From a virus: a stretch of 24,681 nt of DNA. How positions within the stretch are numbered: the first letter of the stretch is position 1; every line of letters begins with the position of its first letter. The notes beneath the pieces were generated by a model. It saw only the letters and a list, made by a program, of their open reading frames with translations, did not search any database and had not been told where the DNA came from. The stretch spans positions 1 through 24,681 of the IMG/VR virus record IMGVR_UViG_3300001041_001516; one strand, written 5' to 3'. The translations under genes and the position numbers were made by a program. Below are positions 8,101 to 14,269 of this stretch, in pieces.

Positions 8101-8176
8101 AGAGCAGTATGCCGCTGTGGCTGAAAAGCTGAATATTGAGATACCATTCATACCTAATGATGATAAACCATTTTAA
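5147..8176 (+). CDS. phage primase-helicase (CHC2-type zinc finger, Toprim, SF3-type ATPase)
   Basis: A 1009-residue replication protein. A DnaG-like zinc finger comes first: C40-x2-C43 and C60-x2-C63 within GKCPSCEED and FKCFKCGFGG. A Toprim-like catalytic part follows, with EGEKKAEKA near residue 247 and the acidic motif LLFDADWND near 297. After a long middle region comes a P-loop ATPase with Walker A NGRSGKS near 711-717, Walker B IVFIDD near 755-760, and a sensor-like KIYITTNHA near 800. The order resembles phage P4 alpha and D5-type proteins, which make RNA primers and unwind DNA as rings at the origin. No polymerase is seen nearby, so the phage probably borrows the host enzyme. Start ATG 5147 fits, with no good upstream alternative. 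Confidence 0.88.
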   Translation: MRISKEDKERILQAAEGKLLEVIESETSLTKRGASFKGKCPSCEEDKGFEYAPAKNIFKCFKCGFGGNSPVDFYMKLGKTYPETLQLLAHQFNIFIEQEDEIQPAKKTAKNNYCKQLLQQSGLTESDVQAKVFLQDENKTTTVGRVFRSGTINSRAEIIDGNDVIIEYYNLEGSPVMYEQYHKGKPTGKMKEYFRVRWQFPQEHLDKEGKPFKYRSPSGSGSFIYIPQRIREVYQAGTEIPRLFIQEGEKKAEKACKHGIPSVAISGIHNIASNGRLHEDLVNLISRCKVKELVLLFDADWNDISSNLGINDLADQRPRNFFYAAKNFKEYANQLKNSRNIYLELYIGNVQKNENNDKGIDDLLANTLKGNEDDLKNDIDYLINERSLTGKYLQLHKITTISDGKLLELWSLHNASEFAKRHRDILQELPEFRIGKHRWRFNASGEIESAQPIEADEKFWEEIERADRSGNVRTEYRFRYERCFRFLQNRGFSRFQKPDGEYDYILTEHPFVKTVYKTDDIRDFVKDFTREIANEEVLEMLHRGGPQFLGPEKLSNLVKTIPALEDPQRDRQMFYFSENYWEVKKDSIEEHTYSEISHQIWEDQRHDIPARRTDRLITVTHDEENNVFNYTLSKAGQTCHFLQFLINTSNFTWRKEKHGEEIPEEELEENRAHLISKLCGIGYMMMSAKDRSVSRALVAMDGKQSEVGLSNGRSGKSIIGEMFKQVLPAISINGKYKDIDADNFLWDEMTVKTKIVFIDDVRTNFPFEFLFANITGDWSVNYKGNRRATFPFHRSPKIYITTNHALNGEGSSYNDRQWKIAFSDYYNDSHKPVDDFGVLFFDDWDFEQWNLLWNLLAECVQLYLRFGVVQSPSERIENRQLRQSMGEDFLAWAEEYFSSAEKLNVRIPRKEIYDNFVEYAPEQRRYTGATIFKKKIQKYCHWKGLIFNPHKFDPTTGDPMFFDKDGRPDYDDKSGGIEYFMLGSIEQYAAVAEKLNIEIPFIPNDDKPF

Positions 8177-8204
8177 AAATAGTAACAAATAAAACAGGAT
8201 TAAC

Positions 8205-8420
8205 ATGGCACGAAAAAAGGGAATTATAACCACGTCCGAAGCTGCAGACTCCCGTGAAACTGCAATAAAAGTTGGGAGTGAAGTGAAACAAAAATTCAAG
8301 GATCTGATTCCGCACCGTATTGATAACAACACGGTGATTCTGATCCACGCACACCAGGATCATGCCGCACAAATCAACCGGTTCTTACAGAAACTCGAAA
8401 GAGATAGACTGAATTATTGA
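8205..8420 (+). CDS. small unknown protein
   Basis: A 71-residue charged protein I do not recognise. It begins with a basic stretch (MARKKG) and ends in HAHQDHAAQINRFLQKLERD, which reads as a helix rich in His and charged residues. It follows the primase-helicase by 28 bases, so it is probably co-transcribed. A small accessory replication or DNA-binding role is possible, but nothing shows it directly. Confidence 0.55.
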   Translation: MARKKGIITTSEAADSRETAIKVGSEVKQKFKDLIPHRIDNNTVILIHAHQDHAAQINRFLQKLERDRLNY

Positions 8421-8431
8421 GTACTAATGAG

Positions 8432-8686
8432 ATGAGTAACATGGGAACAAGAAAAAAAAACACACAGGCAGAGATAGACAGCCAATATGTTATAGTCGGG
8501 ACATATAAAGAGACTGGGAAGCGACAAATGATATCGCGGAATTTTAGCACTAAAAGTGAAGCTGAAAAAACAATTAAAGCAGTTTTTCAGACTTCAAAAT
8601 ATAAGAAAATTTACAAGTATGTAAAAGCATGCGAATTAAAATACGCACAATCAAAATTTCCTGATTTATATATCAGACATCGTTGA
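8432..8686 (+). CDS. small basic unknown protein
   Basis: An 84-residue, Lys-rich protein with a compact central part: QYVIVGTYKETGKRQMISRNF (two strands), then KSEAEKTIKAVFQTSKYKKIYKYVK (helix and strand). The pattern suits a small regulatory or nucleic-acid-binding fold, but I do not recognise a family. I used ATG 8432, although a TTG at 8417 overlapping the upstream stop, and another ATG at 8441, are open in the same frame. Confidence 0.55.
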   Translation: MSNMGTRKKNTQAEIDSQYVIVGTYKETGKRQMISRNFSTKSEAEKTIKAVFQTSKYKKIYKYVKACELKYAQSKFPDLYIRHR

Positions 8687-8709
8687 ATTAATAATGAAAC
8701 AAAGCAATT

Positions 8710-8901
8710 ATGGATCACGCATACATACTCCAAAACAAGGACCGCGAAGCTGTAGCGATAGCTATAGAAGAGGACGAAGCAATGAAATGGTGTAGAGAAA
8801 ATGAAGGCACGTATCGCATGGTACCTCTCCATTTAAGTGCCAGGATCGAGATCAAGATCATGGCGCCAACAATGCCGAAGGAACTCTTAAAAGGATGGTA
8901 G
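8710..8901 (+). CDS. small unknown protein
   Basis: A 63-residue protein, not recognised. The first half, HAYILQNKDREAVAIAIEEDEAMKW, is strand then acidic helix; the second half is more basic. Its stop lies within a few bases of the start of the ASCH-like gene, so the two are translationally linked. Confidence 0.5.
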   Translation: MDHAYILQNKDREAVAIAIEEDEAMKWCRENEGTYRMVPLHLSARIEIKIMAPTMPKELLKGW

Positions 8902-8903
8902 TT

Positions 8904-9359
8904 ATGAAAACATATACATTAACTTTAAGTAGAAACTTCCCGGCAACACATCCCAGGAAAGGTGAAGAAACAGGGTTTATTGACAATATTCTGGCGTTTA
9001 AAAAGATCCACACCATTCGTAGCAATTACGAATTTTGGCGCAAACGATTCGATGAGATTGAAAAAGGCAATGCTTACCTTTCATTAAGATATTGGGAAGG
9101 AAAACCATACCGGTCTAATCAGGTAGAATTTAAGAGGCTTATAAAAGAAGATGGTATTGGGTTGCAGTGTATTGATTTATCTATATTTAGCGACTTAGGA
9201 CTCTGTTTTTTAAATACAAAAAACAGCGCAAAGAGGATAAGCCCAATTTGTATTGCCAAAAACGACGGTCTCTCATCTAATGATTTCAGGAAATGGTTCA
9301 AAAACTACAGTCTGAATGAACCGATGGCAATCATTCATTTCACAAAATTCAGATATTGA
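8904..9359 (+). CDS. ASCH/PUA-like domain protein
   Basis: A 151-residue protein resembling Bacteroidetes phage proteins with an ASCH-like (PUA superfamily) fold. Support is the N-terminal strand KTYTLTLSRNFPATHPRKGE, then ILAFKKIHTIRSNYEFW, where a Lys followed by TIR is a common ASCH signature, and strand-rich AYLSLRYWEGKPYRS. ASCH/PUA domains bind RNA or modified bases. The gene ends two bases before the cytosine methyltransferase ATG, so its product may read, protect or act on the modified DNA, which is inference from position. ATG 8895 in the same frame is an alternative start. The fold call rests on short motifs only. Confidence 0.55.
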   Translation: MKTYTLTLSRNFPATHPRKGEETGFIDNILAFKKIHTIRSNYEFWRKRFDEIEKGNAYLSLRYWEGKPYRSNQVEFKRLIKEDGIGLQCIDLSIFSDLGLCFLNTKNSAKRISPICIAKNDGLSSNDFRKWFKNYSLNEPMAIIHFTKFRY

Positions 9360-9361
9360 CT

Positions 9362-11041
9362 ATGAAAAAAAAGAGTTACCTGACTGTAACAGATCAATTC
9401 TGTGGCGCCGGCGGATCATCGCAGGGCGTTCGAAGGCTGGCCCAAAACATGGGTGGAGGCTTGGAAGTAAAACTTGCTATGAACCACTGGGATTTGGCCA
9501 TAAAAACGCACAACACCAACTTCCCGGATACGGATCACGATTGTGCTGATGTTTCTGCCACAGATCCTCGTAGGTACCAGAGTACCGATATTCTTATAAC
9601 TTCTCCGGAATGTACGAATCATACCATTGCAAAGGGCGTGAGCAGGAAGTACCAGCTGACAAAAAATTTATTTGGGGATCTTACTATAGACCCTGGAGCC
9701 ATCCGCTCACGCGCAACCATGTGGGATGTTCCCAGATTTGCTGAAATTCACAACTACAATCTGATCATTGTTGAAAATGTTGTTGAAGCAAGAGTCTGGA
9801 TTATGTGGGATGCCTGGTTGCATGCAATGCACAATCTTGGATACACGCACAAATGCGTATATCTTAATTCAATGCATGCTCTTCCAACACCGCAGAGCCG
9901 GGATCGAATGTATGTTGTGTTCTGGAAAAAAGGGAACCCTGTCCCCGATTTGGATTTTCGTCCAAAATCATTTTGTTCAAATTGCGGGAAGGAAGTGGAA
10001 TCTATACAAAGCTGGAGGAACCCTCGAAAGAAATTCGGAAAATACAAGCAGCAATACGATTATCGGTGTGCCAATTGTGGCAGCATCGTAGAGCCGTACT
10101 ACTATGCAGCGTTCAACATCATAGACTGGTCCATTCCTAGTGTTCGAATTGGTGACAGATCAAAACCATTGTCTCCAAACACAATCGAACGCATTAAACA
10201 CGGACTCCTGAAGCAAAAAGATTCATCGTTCATAATCTACACCGACCATTCTAGCAATTTGAAACGATCGTCTGGCATTACCGATAAAATGTTCACTCAA
10301 GCCACCCGCCAGGTTGCCGCGTTTGTAACAAAGGGCAGTTACGGAGGTGATATCACTCCCCTGTCTTCACCTCAGTTTACGATGACCACACAGAATAATT
10401 TCGGAGTTGTCGGCATGCCGGCCATGATCGATGAACAAAACAAAAACGGGAAAAGTAGATCCTTGAATGAGTTTGTCTCTATAGTCTTAGCTGGTGGAAA
10501 TCATCATGGCCTGTTAGGTATGCCTATGATCATTAAAAACTACGGCGGAGGATTTAATCCAAAACTCGCAGGTTTGTCACTTTATAAAGCAATCGACACT
10601 GTGACAACTGCCGGAACGTATGGTGTATTAGGCATGCCATTCATGGTTGAAAATAGAGGGCAATCACGCTCAAGAGAGATCGATCAGCCCATGAGCACAC
10701 AAACGAGCATAGTCACACATGGCATTCTTTCCACTGAGGCTGTGAACGCTTTCTTTTCCTACTATTATGGAAAAGCACAATCATCCGGAATGGAAGATCC
10801 GATCGGAACCATGTCAACGCGTGACCGGGTTGCTATAGTATTAAGCTCTCCGGAAAATGTCAAGCTGGAAGATTGCACATACAGGATGATTCAGCCTCAC
10901 GAAGTACAGGCCGCCATGGCCTTCGAGAACGATTACATTGTATTGGGATCCGGAAGAGACAAAGTTAAACAACTTGGAAATGCTGTAACGCCACCGGCAA
11001 TGACCTGGTTGCTTGAGCGTGGGATGGGAACTTTTAATTAA
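9362..11041 (+). CDS. phage C5-cytosine DNA methyltransferase with inserted zinc ribbon and repeat-rich recognition region
   Basis: This 559-residue enzyme transfers a methyl group from S-adenosylmethionine to C5 of cytosine in DNA. Motifs in order: I, DQFCGAGGSSQG (11-22); IV, with catalytic Cys in TSPECTNHT (C84) instead of the usual PCQ; VI, IVENV (136-140); VIII, QSRDRMYVV (178-186); X, KQLGNAVTPP near the end. A zinc ribbon is inserted after motif VIII (C205, C208, C236, C239). The long target-recognition region (about 330-500) holds five copies of a short unit ending GVVGMP, GLLGMP, GVLGMP or variants. The phage may mark its own DNA against host restriction; no partner endonuclease is seen. 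I used ATG 9362, since the upstream TTG overlaps the previous stop. Confidence 0.9.
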   Translation: MKKKSYLTVTDQFCGAGGSSQGVRRLAQNMGGGLEVKLAMNHWDLAIKTHNTNFPDTDHDCADVSATDPRRYQSTDILITSPECTNHTIAKGVSRKYQLTKNLFGDLTIDPGAIRSRATMWDVPRFAEIHNYNLIIVENVVEARVWIMWDAWLHAMHNLGYTHKCVYLNSMHALPTPQSRDRMYVVFWKKGNPVPDLDFRPKSFCSNCGKEVESIQSWRNPRKKFGKYKQQYDYRCANCGSIVEPYYYAAFNIIDWSIPSVRIGDRSKPLSPNTIERIKHGLLKQKDSSFIIYTDHSSNLKRSSGITDKMFTQATRQVAAFVTKGSYGGDITPLSSPQFTMTTQNNFGVVGMPAMIDEQNKNGKSRSLNEFVSIVLAGGNHHGLLGMPMIIKNYGGGFNPKLAGLSLYKAIDTVTTAGTYGVLGMPFMVENRGQSRSREIDQPMSTQTSIVTHGILSTEAVNAFFSYYYGKAQSSGMEDPIGTMSTRDRVAIVLSSPENVKLEDCTYRMIQPHEVQAAMAFENDYIVLGSGRDKVKQLGNAVTPPAMTWLLERGMGTFN

Positions 11042-11064
11042 TAACCACTTCTAGACAATAAAAA

Positions 11065-11376
11065 ATGAAACAGAATAAGATCATCGTAGCGGTGCATCCA
11101 GATGAACAGGTAAGGCGCAAGATAATACAGCGCATTCTCGTGAAGTTAAGTTTTGCCAACACACCAACAGATGCATCAAAACTCATCAGGCCGACAGTTC
11201 ATGATTTCGACCTGGCAGAATGTTATTACGTATGTGCCGCTACTTACAATTTGCGGGACAGTCCCATTACCCGGCAAAGATTGTTTGAACTGGCCGCTCG
11301 CGGTATTGCCGTGATCATCGGGACAAAGCGTTTACAGGCCGAATTTGAATTTATCAGTGAAGCAGTATATGAATGA
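11065..11376 (+). CDS. conserved phage protein of unknown function
   Basis: A 103-residue protein that I recall as recurrent in Bacteroidetes prophages but without known function. It has alternating strands and helices (KIIVAVHPDEQVRRKIIQ, then a region around LAECYYVCAATYNLRDSP, then FELAARGIAVIIGTK), as in a small Rossmann-like fold. No catalytic motif is clear. It follows the methyltransferase by 23 bases and is probably the last gene of the early/replication operon, since a hairpin lies just downstream. Confidence 0.6.
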   Translation: MKQNKIIVAVHPDEQVRRKIIQRILVKLSFANTPTDASKLIRPTVHDFDLAECYYVCAATYNLRDSPITRQRLFELAARGIAVIIGTKRLQAEFEFISEAVYE

Positions 11377-11486
11377 CCGGATACTATAACATCTCACGAC
11401 TCAAGCCTGCGCTGATAGCGTGGGCTTGTTTATTAACTATGAGCGCCGACGGCGCGAATACCTTATCTCTTGCGCTCGGCATTTAG
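11373..11486 (+). CDS. possible 37-residue hydrophobic peptide
   Basis: An open frame starts on an ATGA overlap with the previous stop and runs to TAG 11484-11486. It contains a hydrophobic core, LKPALIAWACLLTM, like a signal or membrane segment. Against it being a gene, the strong hairpin at 11402-11428 lies wholly inside it and is better explained as a terminator. Confidence 0.25.
   Translation: MTGYYNISRLKPALIAWACLLTMSADGANTLSLALGI
11402..11432 (+). terminator. probable intrinsic terminator of the replication operon
   Basis: CAAGCC (11402-11407) pairs with GGCTTG (11423-11428), and an inner CGCT/AGCG extends the stem around a GAT loop, followed by TTTATT. It sits 26 bases after the gene at 11065 and would end the early mRNA before the noncoding repeat region. 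The T run is short, so termination may be partial. Confidence 0.5.
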
Positions 11487-11682
11487 CCGGGCGCATATCG
11501 TATTCCCGGGAACATCGTTTTTCCCTTGCACCCTTTTTCCAGGGATTGAAAGAAATGGAACAATTGTACTATGGCAAAAATCGAGACTGAAGAGGGCGCA
11601 AAAATCACGTAGACAGACATATATATATTCTTTTTTTTTAATATTTATATTTACAAAAAGGACTAATAGAAAAATTAAAATG

Positions 11683-11923
11683 AAAATCGTGCAATCGTGC
11701 ATAACCTGAAAATGAAAGTATATATCACTGAAATATAATGATTTATAAGCGTACTATTTTTGCACGATTTTGCACGATTTGCACTTTTCCGCACGATTTT
11801 CAAAAAAGTACGAAAAACATCATTATTGTACAAAATAGTACGGAAAAAGTACGCCATTATTTCATTGAATCATAGAGCATTAACAATCACGTTGTATATA
11901 AACCGCACGATTGTACTATTTTT
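11683..11923. repeat. AT-rich iteron-like repeat cluster, candidate replication origin
   Basis: GCACGATT-type repeats occur at 11762, 11772, 11791 and 11905 on the plus strand and in inverse form (AATCGTGC) at 11685 and 11693. Two are back to back with a 10-base period, and a degenerate copy sits at 11781. A second motif built on GTAC next to A/T runs occurs at 11751, 11808, 11828, 11838, 11850 and 11913. Together they fill a gene-free, AT-rich 550 bp downstream of the replication genes. Clustered short repeats in AT-rich DNA are typical of phage and plasmid origins. No initiator protein is identified, and the region could instead be a multi-site regulatory region. Confidence 0.5.
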
Positions 11924-11963
11924 CAGCGATGATCCGTCCAAGCCACATTTGTAAACATCATTA

Positions 11964-12028
11964 ATATCCACGTTATTATTGCATTTTACCAAATATTTAT
12001 TGTATATTTGAATGATTATTAACGTTTT
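11964..12028 (+). promoter_or_regulatory. promoter with repressor-type operators for the gene at 12034
   Basis: ATTG at 11978-11981 and TATATTTG at 12003-12010 are 21 bases apart, a good Bacteroidetes promoter (first base of the -33 box off). It is flanked by ATATCCACGTTAT (11964-11976) and TTATTAACGTTTT (12016-12028), which match the sites in the repressor/Cro region. Repressor bound here would be expected to block the promoter. Confidence 0.6.
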
Positions 12029-12033
12029 CAGTT

Positions 12034-12528
12034 ATGGCATTCACTATCCAGGTACCTTGCAAATCATACTCAAAACATTACCTTGAGTTGAAATATGGAG
12101 ATCCGGTACTCCTCATGCGCGATAAATTGCTCTACCGACAGCTTGTGTTAAGTTTGGAGAAGAATTCTAACCGATATAGAAAAAAGTACGAATCTTTGGC
12201 CTTTTCCAATTATACCGAAGTAGTTAATATTACAATCAAAAGAAATGACTTTTATCGACTCGGCTGGGATCTCACTCGCACAGAAATTGTAGAGTTCAAC
12301 CAGGCCATTGAGATGAAAGCAAAAACGTTCATGCATGCGTTTATTGCTCCAAGGATAGCGGTAGGTTTTAACTGGACAGAAACAATCGAATCATTTCAGG
12401 ATGAATTTGGATTTACGGAAGACATCTGGAGCTTCGAGGCGATCCGGAAGGAATGTCAGAGAAATCTTAATATTGACAGAGGGGAACTATTCAAAAGAAT
12501 ATTAAACAACATTAACAATATTGTTTGA
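12034..12528 (+). CDS. conserved unknown phage protein, likely repressor-controlled
   Basis: A 164-residue protein that I recall as common in Bacteroidetes mobile elements, without known function. Its N-terminus, MAFTIQVPCKSYSKHYLELKYGDPV, and the later FYRLGWDLTRTEIVEFNQAIE are the recognisable parts; the rest is helical and charged, with no Cys or nucleotide-binding motif. It is the first gene after the repeat cluster and has its own promoter flanked by repressor-type operators, so it is probably silent in the lysogen and made at induction. Being next to the possible origin suggests a role in replication initiation or its timing; this is inference from position only. Confidence 0.6.
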   Translation: MAFTIQVPCKSYSKHYLELKYGDPVLLMRDKLLYRQLVLSLEKNSNRYRKKYESLAFSNYTEVVNITIKRNDFYRLGWDLTRTEIVEFNQAIEMKAKTFMHAFIAPRIAVGFNWTETIESFQDEFGFTEDIWSFEAIRKECQRNLNIDRGELFKRILNNINNIV

Positions 12529-12586
12529 GTGACGTTGTCCCATAAATGGACACGTGAATTATTATATAACAAATAATTAATTCATT

Positions 12587-13051
12587 ATGAAAAAGATATC
12601 ATTCGATTTTAAAACGAACCTGCCTGGACTTTCAATGGTATATGCAATTCCACCATCAAGTTTGAAACGGGTGCGTCGTGATTATACACACGAAAATTTT
12701 TTCCTTGAACTTGTTAATCTGGAACAAATCATTGAGTTTTATTTTACAGACGACACGGCACAATTCAAACAGGTTGGTGAAAATAACGGGTACAAAACGG
12801 AGCTGATTCTGGTTGCACCAAAGGATCAACCCGTGAATAGAAACATTTTCAGAGAACTACTGGCTGGTTATTGGTTTGTGTTATTCGTGGATCAAAACAA
12901 TTACATAAGGCTGATAGGTACCGAAGAGAATCAGTTGCGTTTTTCTCTTGAAGCATCCACTTCCGGGAGGAATCAGGTCAATTGTTCTTTTGCCGGATAT
13001 CAGGACGAACAGGCCCTCTTCATTGAGAATTCGGGTATCAACATTCTATAA
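12587..13051 (+). CDS. unknown phage protein, possibly structural
   Basis: A 154-residue, beta-rich protein. Landmarks are VRRDYTHENFFLELVNLEQIIEFYF and a pair of strands around GYWFVLFVDQNNYIRLIG. It resembles, from memory, small proteins of unknown role found near head genes of Bacteroidetes phages. It is 58 bases after the previous gene, ends 20 bases before an intrinsic terminator, and lies just before the late operon, so it belongs to the transcript from the 12003 promoter. Confidence 0.55.
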   Translation: MKKISFDFKTNLPGLSMVYAIPPSSLKRVRRDYTHENFFLELVNLEQIIEFYFTDDTAQFKQVGENNGYKTELILVAPKDQPVNRNIFRELLAGYWFVLFVDQNNYIRLIGTEENQLRFSLEASTSGRNQVNCSFAGYQDEQALFIENSGINIL

Positions 13052-13070
13052 TATACTTCTATCAAACAGA

Positions 13071-13107
13071 GACAGCAAATGGCTCATGTCCTTTTGCTGT
13101 TTTTTTT
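13071..13107 (+). terminator. intrinsic terminator before the late genes
   Basis: ACAGCAAA (13072-13079) pairs perfectly with TTTGCTGT (13093-13100), followed by seven more T. This is a standard rho-independent terminator, 20 bases after the gene at 12587. Confidence 0.8.
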
Positions 13108-13122
13108 ATATGGATACTTTTG
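13093..13122 (+). promoter_or_regulatory. late promoter overlapping the terminator
   Basis: TTTG at 13093-13096 (inside the 3' arm of the terminator) and TACTTTTG at 13115-13122 are 18 bases apart. TACTTTTG matches the Bacteroidetes -7 box exactly. Transcription would begin around 13127-13130, just before the protease ATG at 13140, so the late operon gets a fresh start where the earlier transcript ends. Confidence 0.55.
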
Positions 13123-13139
13123 CTCAAAATCATAAGATT

Positions 13140-14246
13140 ATGGCTAAAACGCTAGAGTTGATTGGAGAAGTGGGACGTTGGGGTATCTCAATGCAATTCG
13201 TCAAAACAATGATGGATGATCTGGGAAAAGGTCCAATTGTCGTGAAATGCACTTCTCTGGGGGGAGATCTCAATCATGCCCTCAAAATTAAGGAAATGTT
13301 CGAAACACATGGTGACGTGACGCTCGAGTATGTTGGCTTCAACGCATCGGCTGCAACGATCATTGGACATGGTGCCGTAAAATCACGTATCCGTGAGGAC
13401 TCTTTTTATCTTATTCACAAACCATCTATCTGGGTTGATGCCTGGGGAAACATGAATGAAGATGACCTGGATCAGACAATCAATGATCTGATTGCTCAGA
13501 AAAAGGAAGCTGAAGTGTTTACCTTATCCGTCGCTCAGGACTATGTGAAGAGTAGAGGTATTGACTTTAAAACCGTGATGAACCTCATGAAGGAATCCCG
13601 CTGGTTATCGGCCAAGGAAGCTGTTGAGCTTGGTTTAGTAGATGAACTGGTACCGGTTAAAACTAAAGAAAAGGTAGCTGTCTCTAATGAGACTGCGGCA
13701 AAGATGAAAGCGCTGGATCTTCCGGTACCCGTAATGAAAGAAACAGAGCCTATTGAAATCACTACTGAGATGGTGAACAAAATGGATGAAAAAGACAAAA
13801 AAAGCCTTTTTCAAATGCTGATGGATATTTTTTCACCCAAAAATAAAACCGAAATGAAGAAAGATTTTCAACAAATCAACACCCTGCTGAAAGTGGAAGG
13901 CTTTGAAGAAAAAGAGGGAAACGTAATTGTTTCAATCGATCAAATGAAGTCGCTCGATGCAGAGATCAAAACGATCACCGAAAATGCCGCAAAGGTATCG
14001 GAAGCGACAAATGCACTGCAATTGGTTCTCGACCTGCTCGATGACCTGGATCCTACTGTGAAAGCATCCGCTGATGCAGCTGCAAAAGTAGCAGCTGTGA
14101 AAGCAAAATTAGCCGCTCGCCCGGCAGCTGCTGCAGAAAATCCGCAAGGAGGTTCATCGAATCCGGCAGAAGTAAAGGACGAAACGGACTGGAACACTAT
14201 TGACAATCTTCCTCATAACAAGATTGCTGACGCCGAAATCATTTAA
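13140..14246 (+). CDS. ClpP-like prohead protease fused to a scaffold-like C-terminus
   Basis: Residues 1-175 form a ClpP/Sppa-type serine protease: ELIGEVGRWGI at the start, TSLGGDLNHA, the nucleophile S70 in GFNASAATI, H93 in YLIHKPSIW and D168 in GLVDEL. Such proteases trim the capsid scaffold during head maturation. Residues 175-368 are low-complexity and coiled-coil-like, rich in Lys, Glu and Ala (AAKVAAVKAKLAAR), as in scaffold domains joined to the protease. The total of 368 residues suits a protease/scaffold fusion, and the capsid gene follows after 23 bases. I chose ATG 13140, just after the predicted late transcript start; ATG 13110 in frame would lie before that start. The serine, histidine and aspartate all look intact. 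Confidence 0.85.
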   Translation: MAKTLELIGEVGRWGISMQFVKTMMDDLGKGPIVVKCTSLGGDLNHALKIKEMFETHGDVTLEYVGFNASAATIIGHGAVKSRIREDSFYLIHKPSIWVDAWGNMNEDDLDQTINDLIAQKKEAEVFTLSVAQDYVKSRGIDFKTVMNLMKESRWLSAKEAVELGLVDELVPVKTKEKVAVSNETAAKMKALDLPVPVMKETEPIEITTEMVNKMDEKDKKSLFQMLMDIFSPKNKTEMKKDFQQINTLLKVEGFEEKEGNVIVSIDQMKSLDAEIKTITENAAKVSEATNALQLVLDLLDDLDPTVKASADAAAKVAAVKAKLAARPAAAAENPQGGSSNPAEVKDETDWNTIDNLPHNKIADAEII

Positions 14247-14269
14247 TCAACCCATTAATTCGCAATAAT

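Noticed and set aside
11675-11954. Short frames on both strands in the repeat cluster
   Set aside because: They consist of translated repeats, with no start context or family resemblance.
12948-13139. Long N-terminal extension of the protease frame
   Set aside because: It overlaps the gene at 12587 and the terminator, and the protease domain starts normally at 13140.
13541-14206. Minus-strand open frames under the protease and scaffold
   Set aside because: They are mirror images of the Ala/Lys-rich coding sequence, with Ser/Ala-rich low-complexity products.
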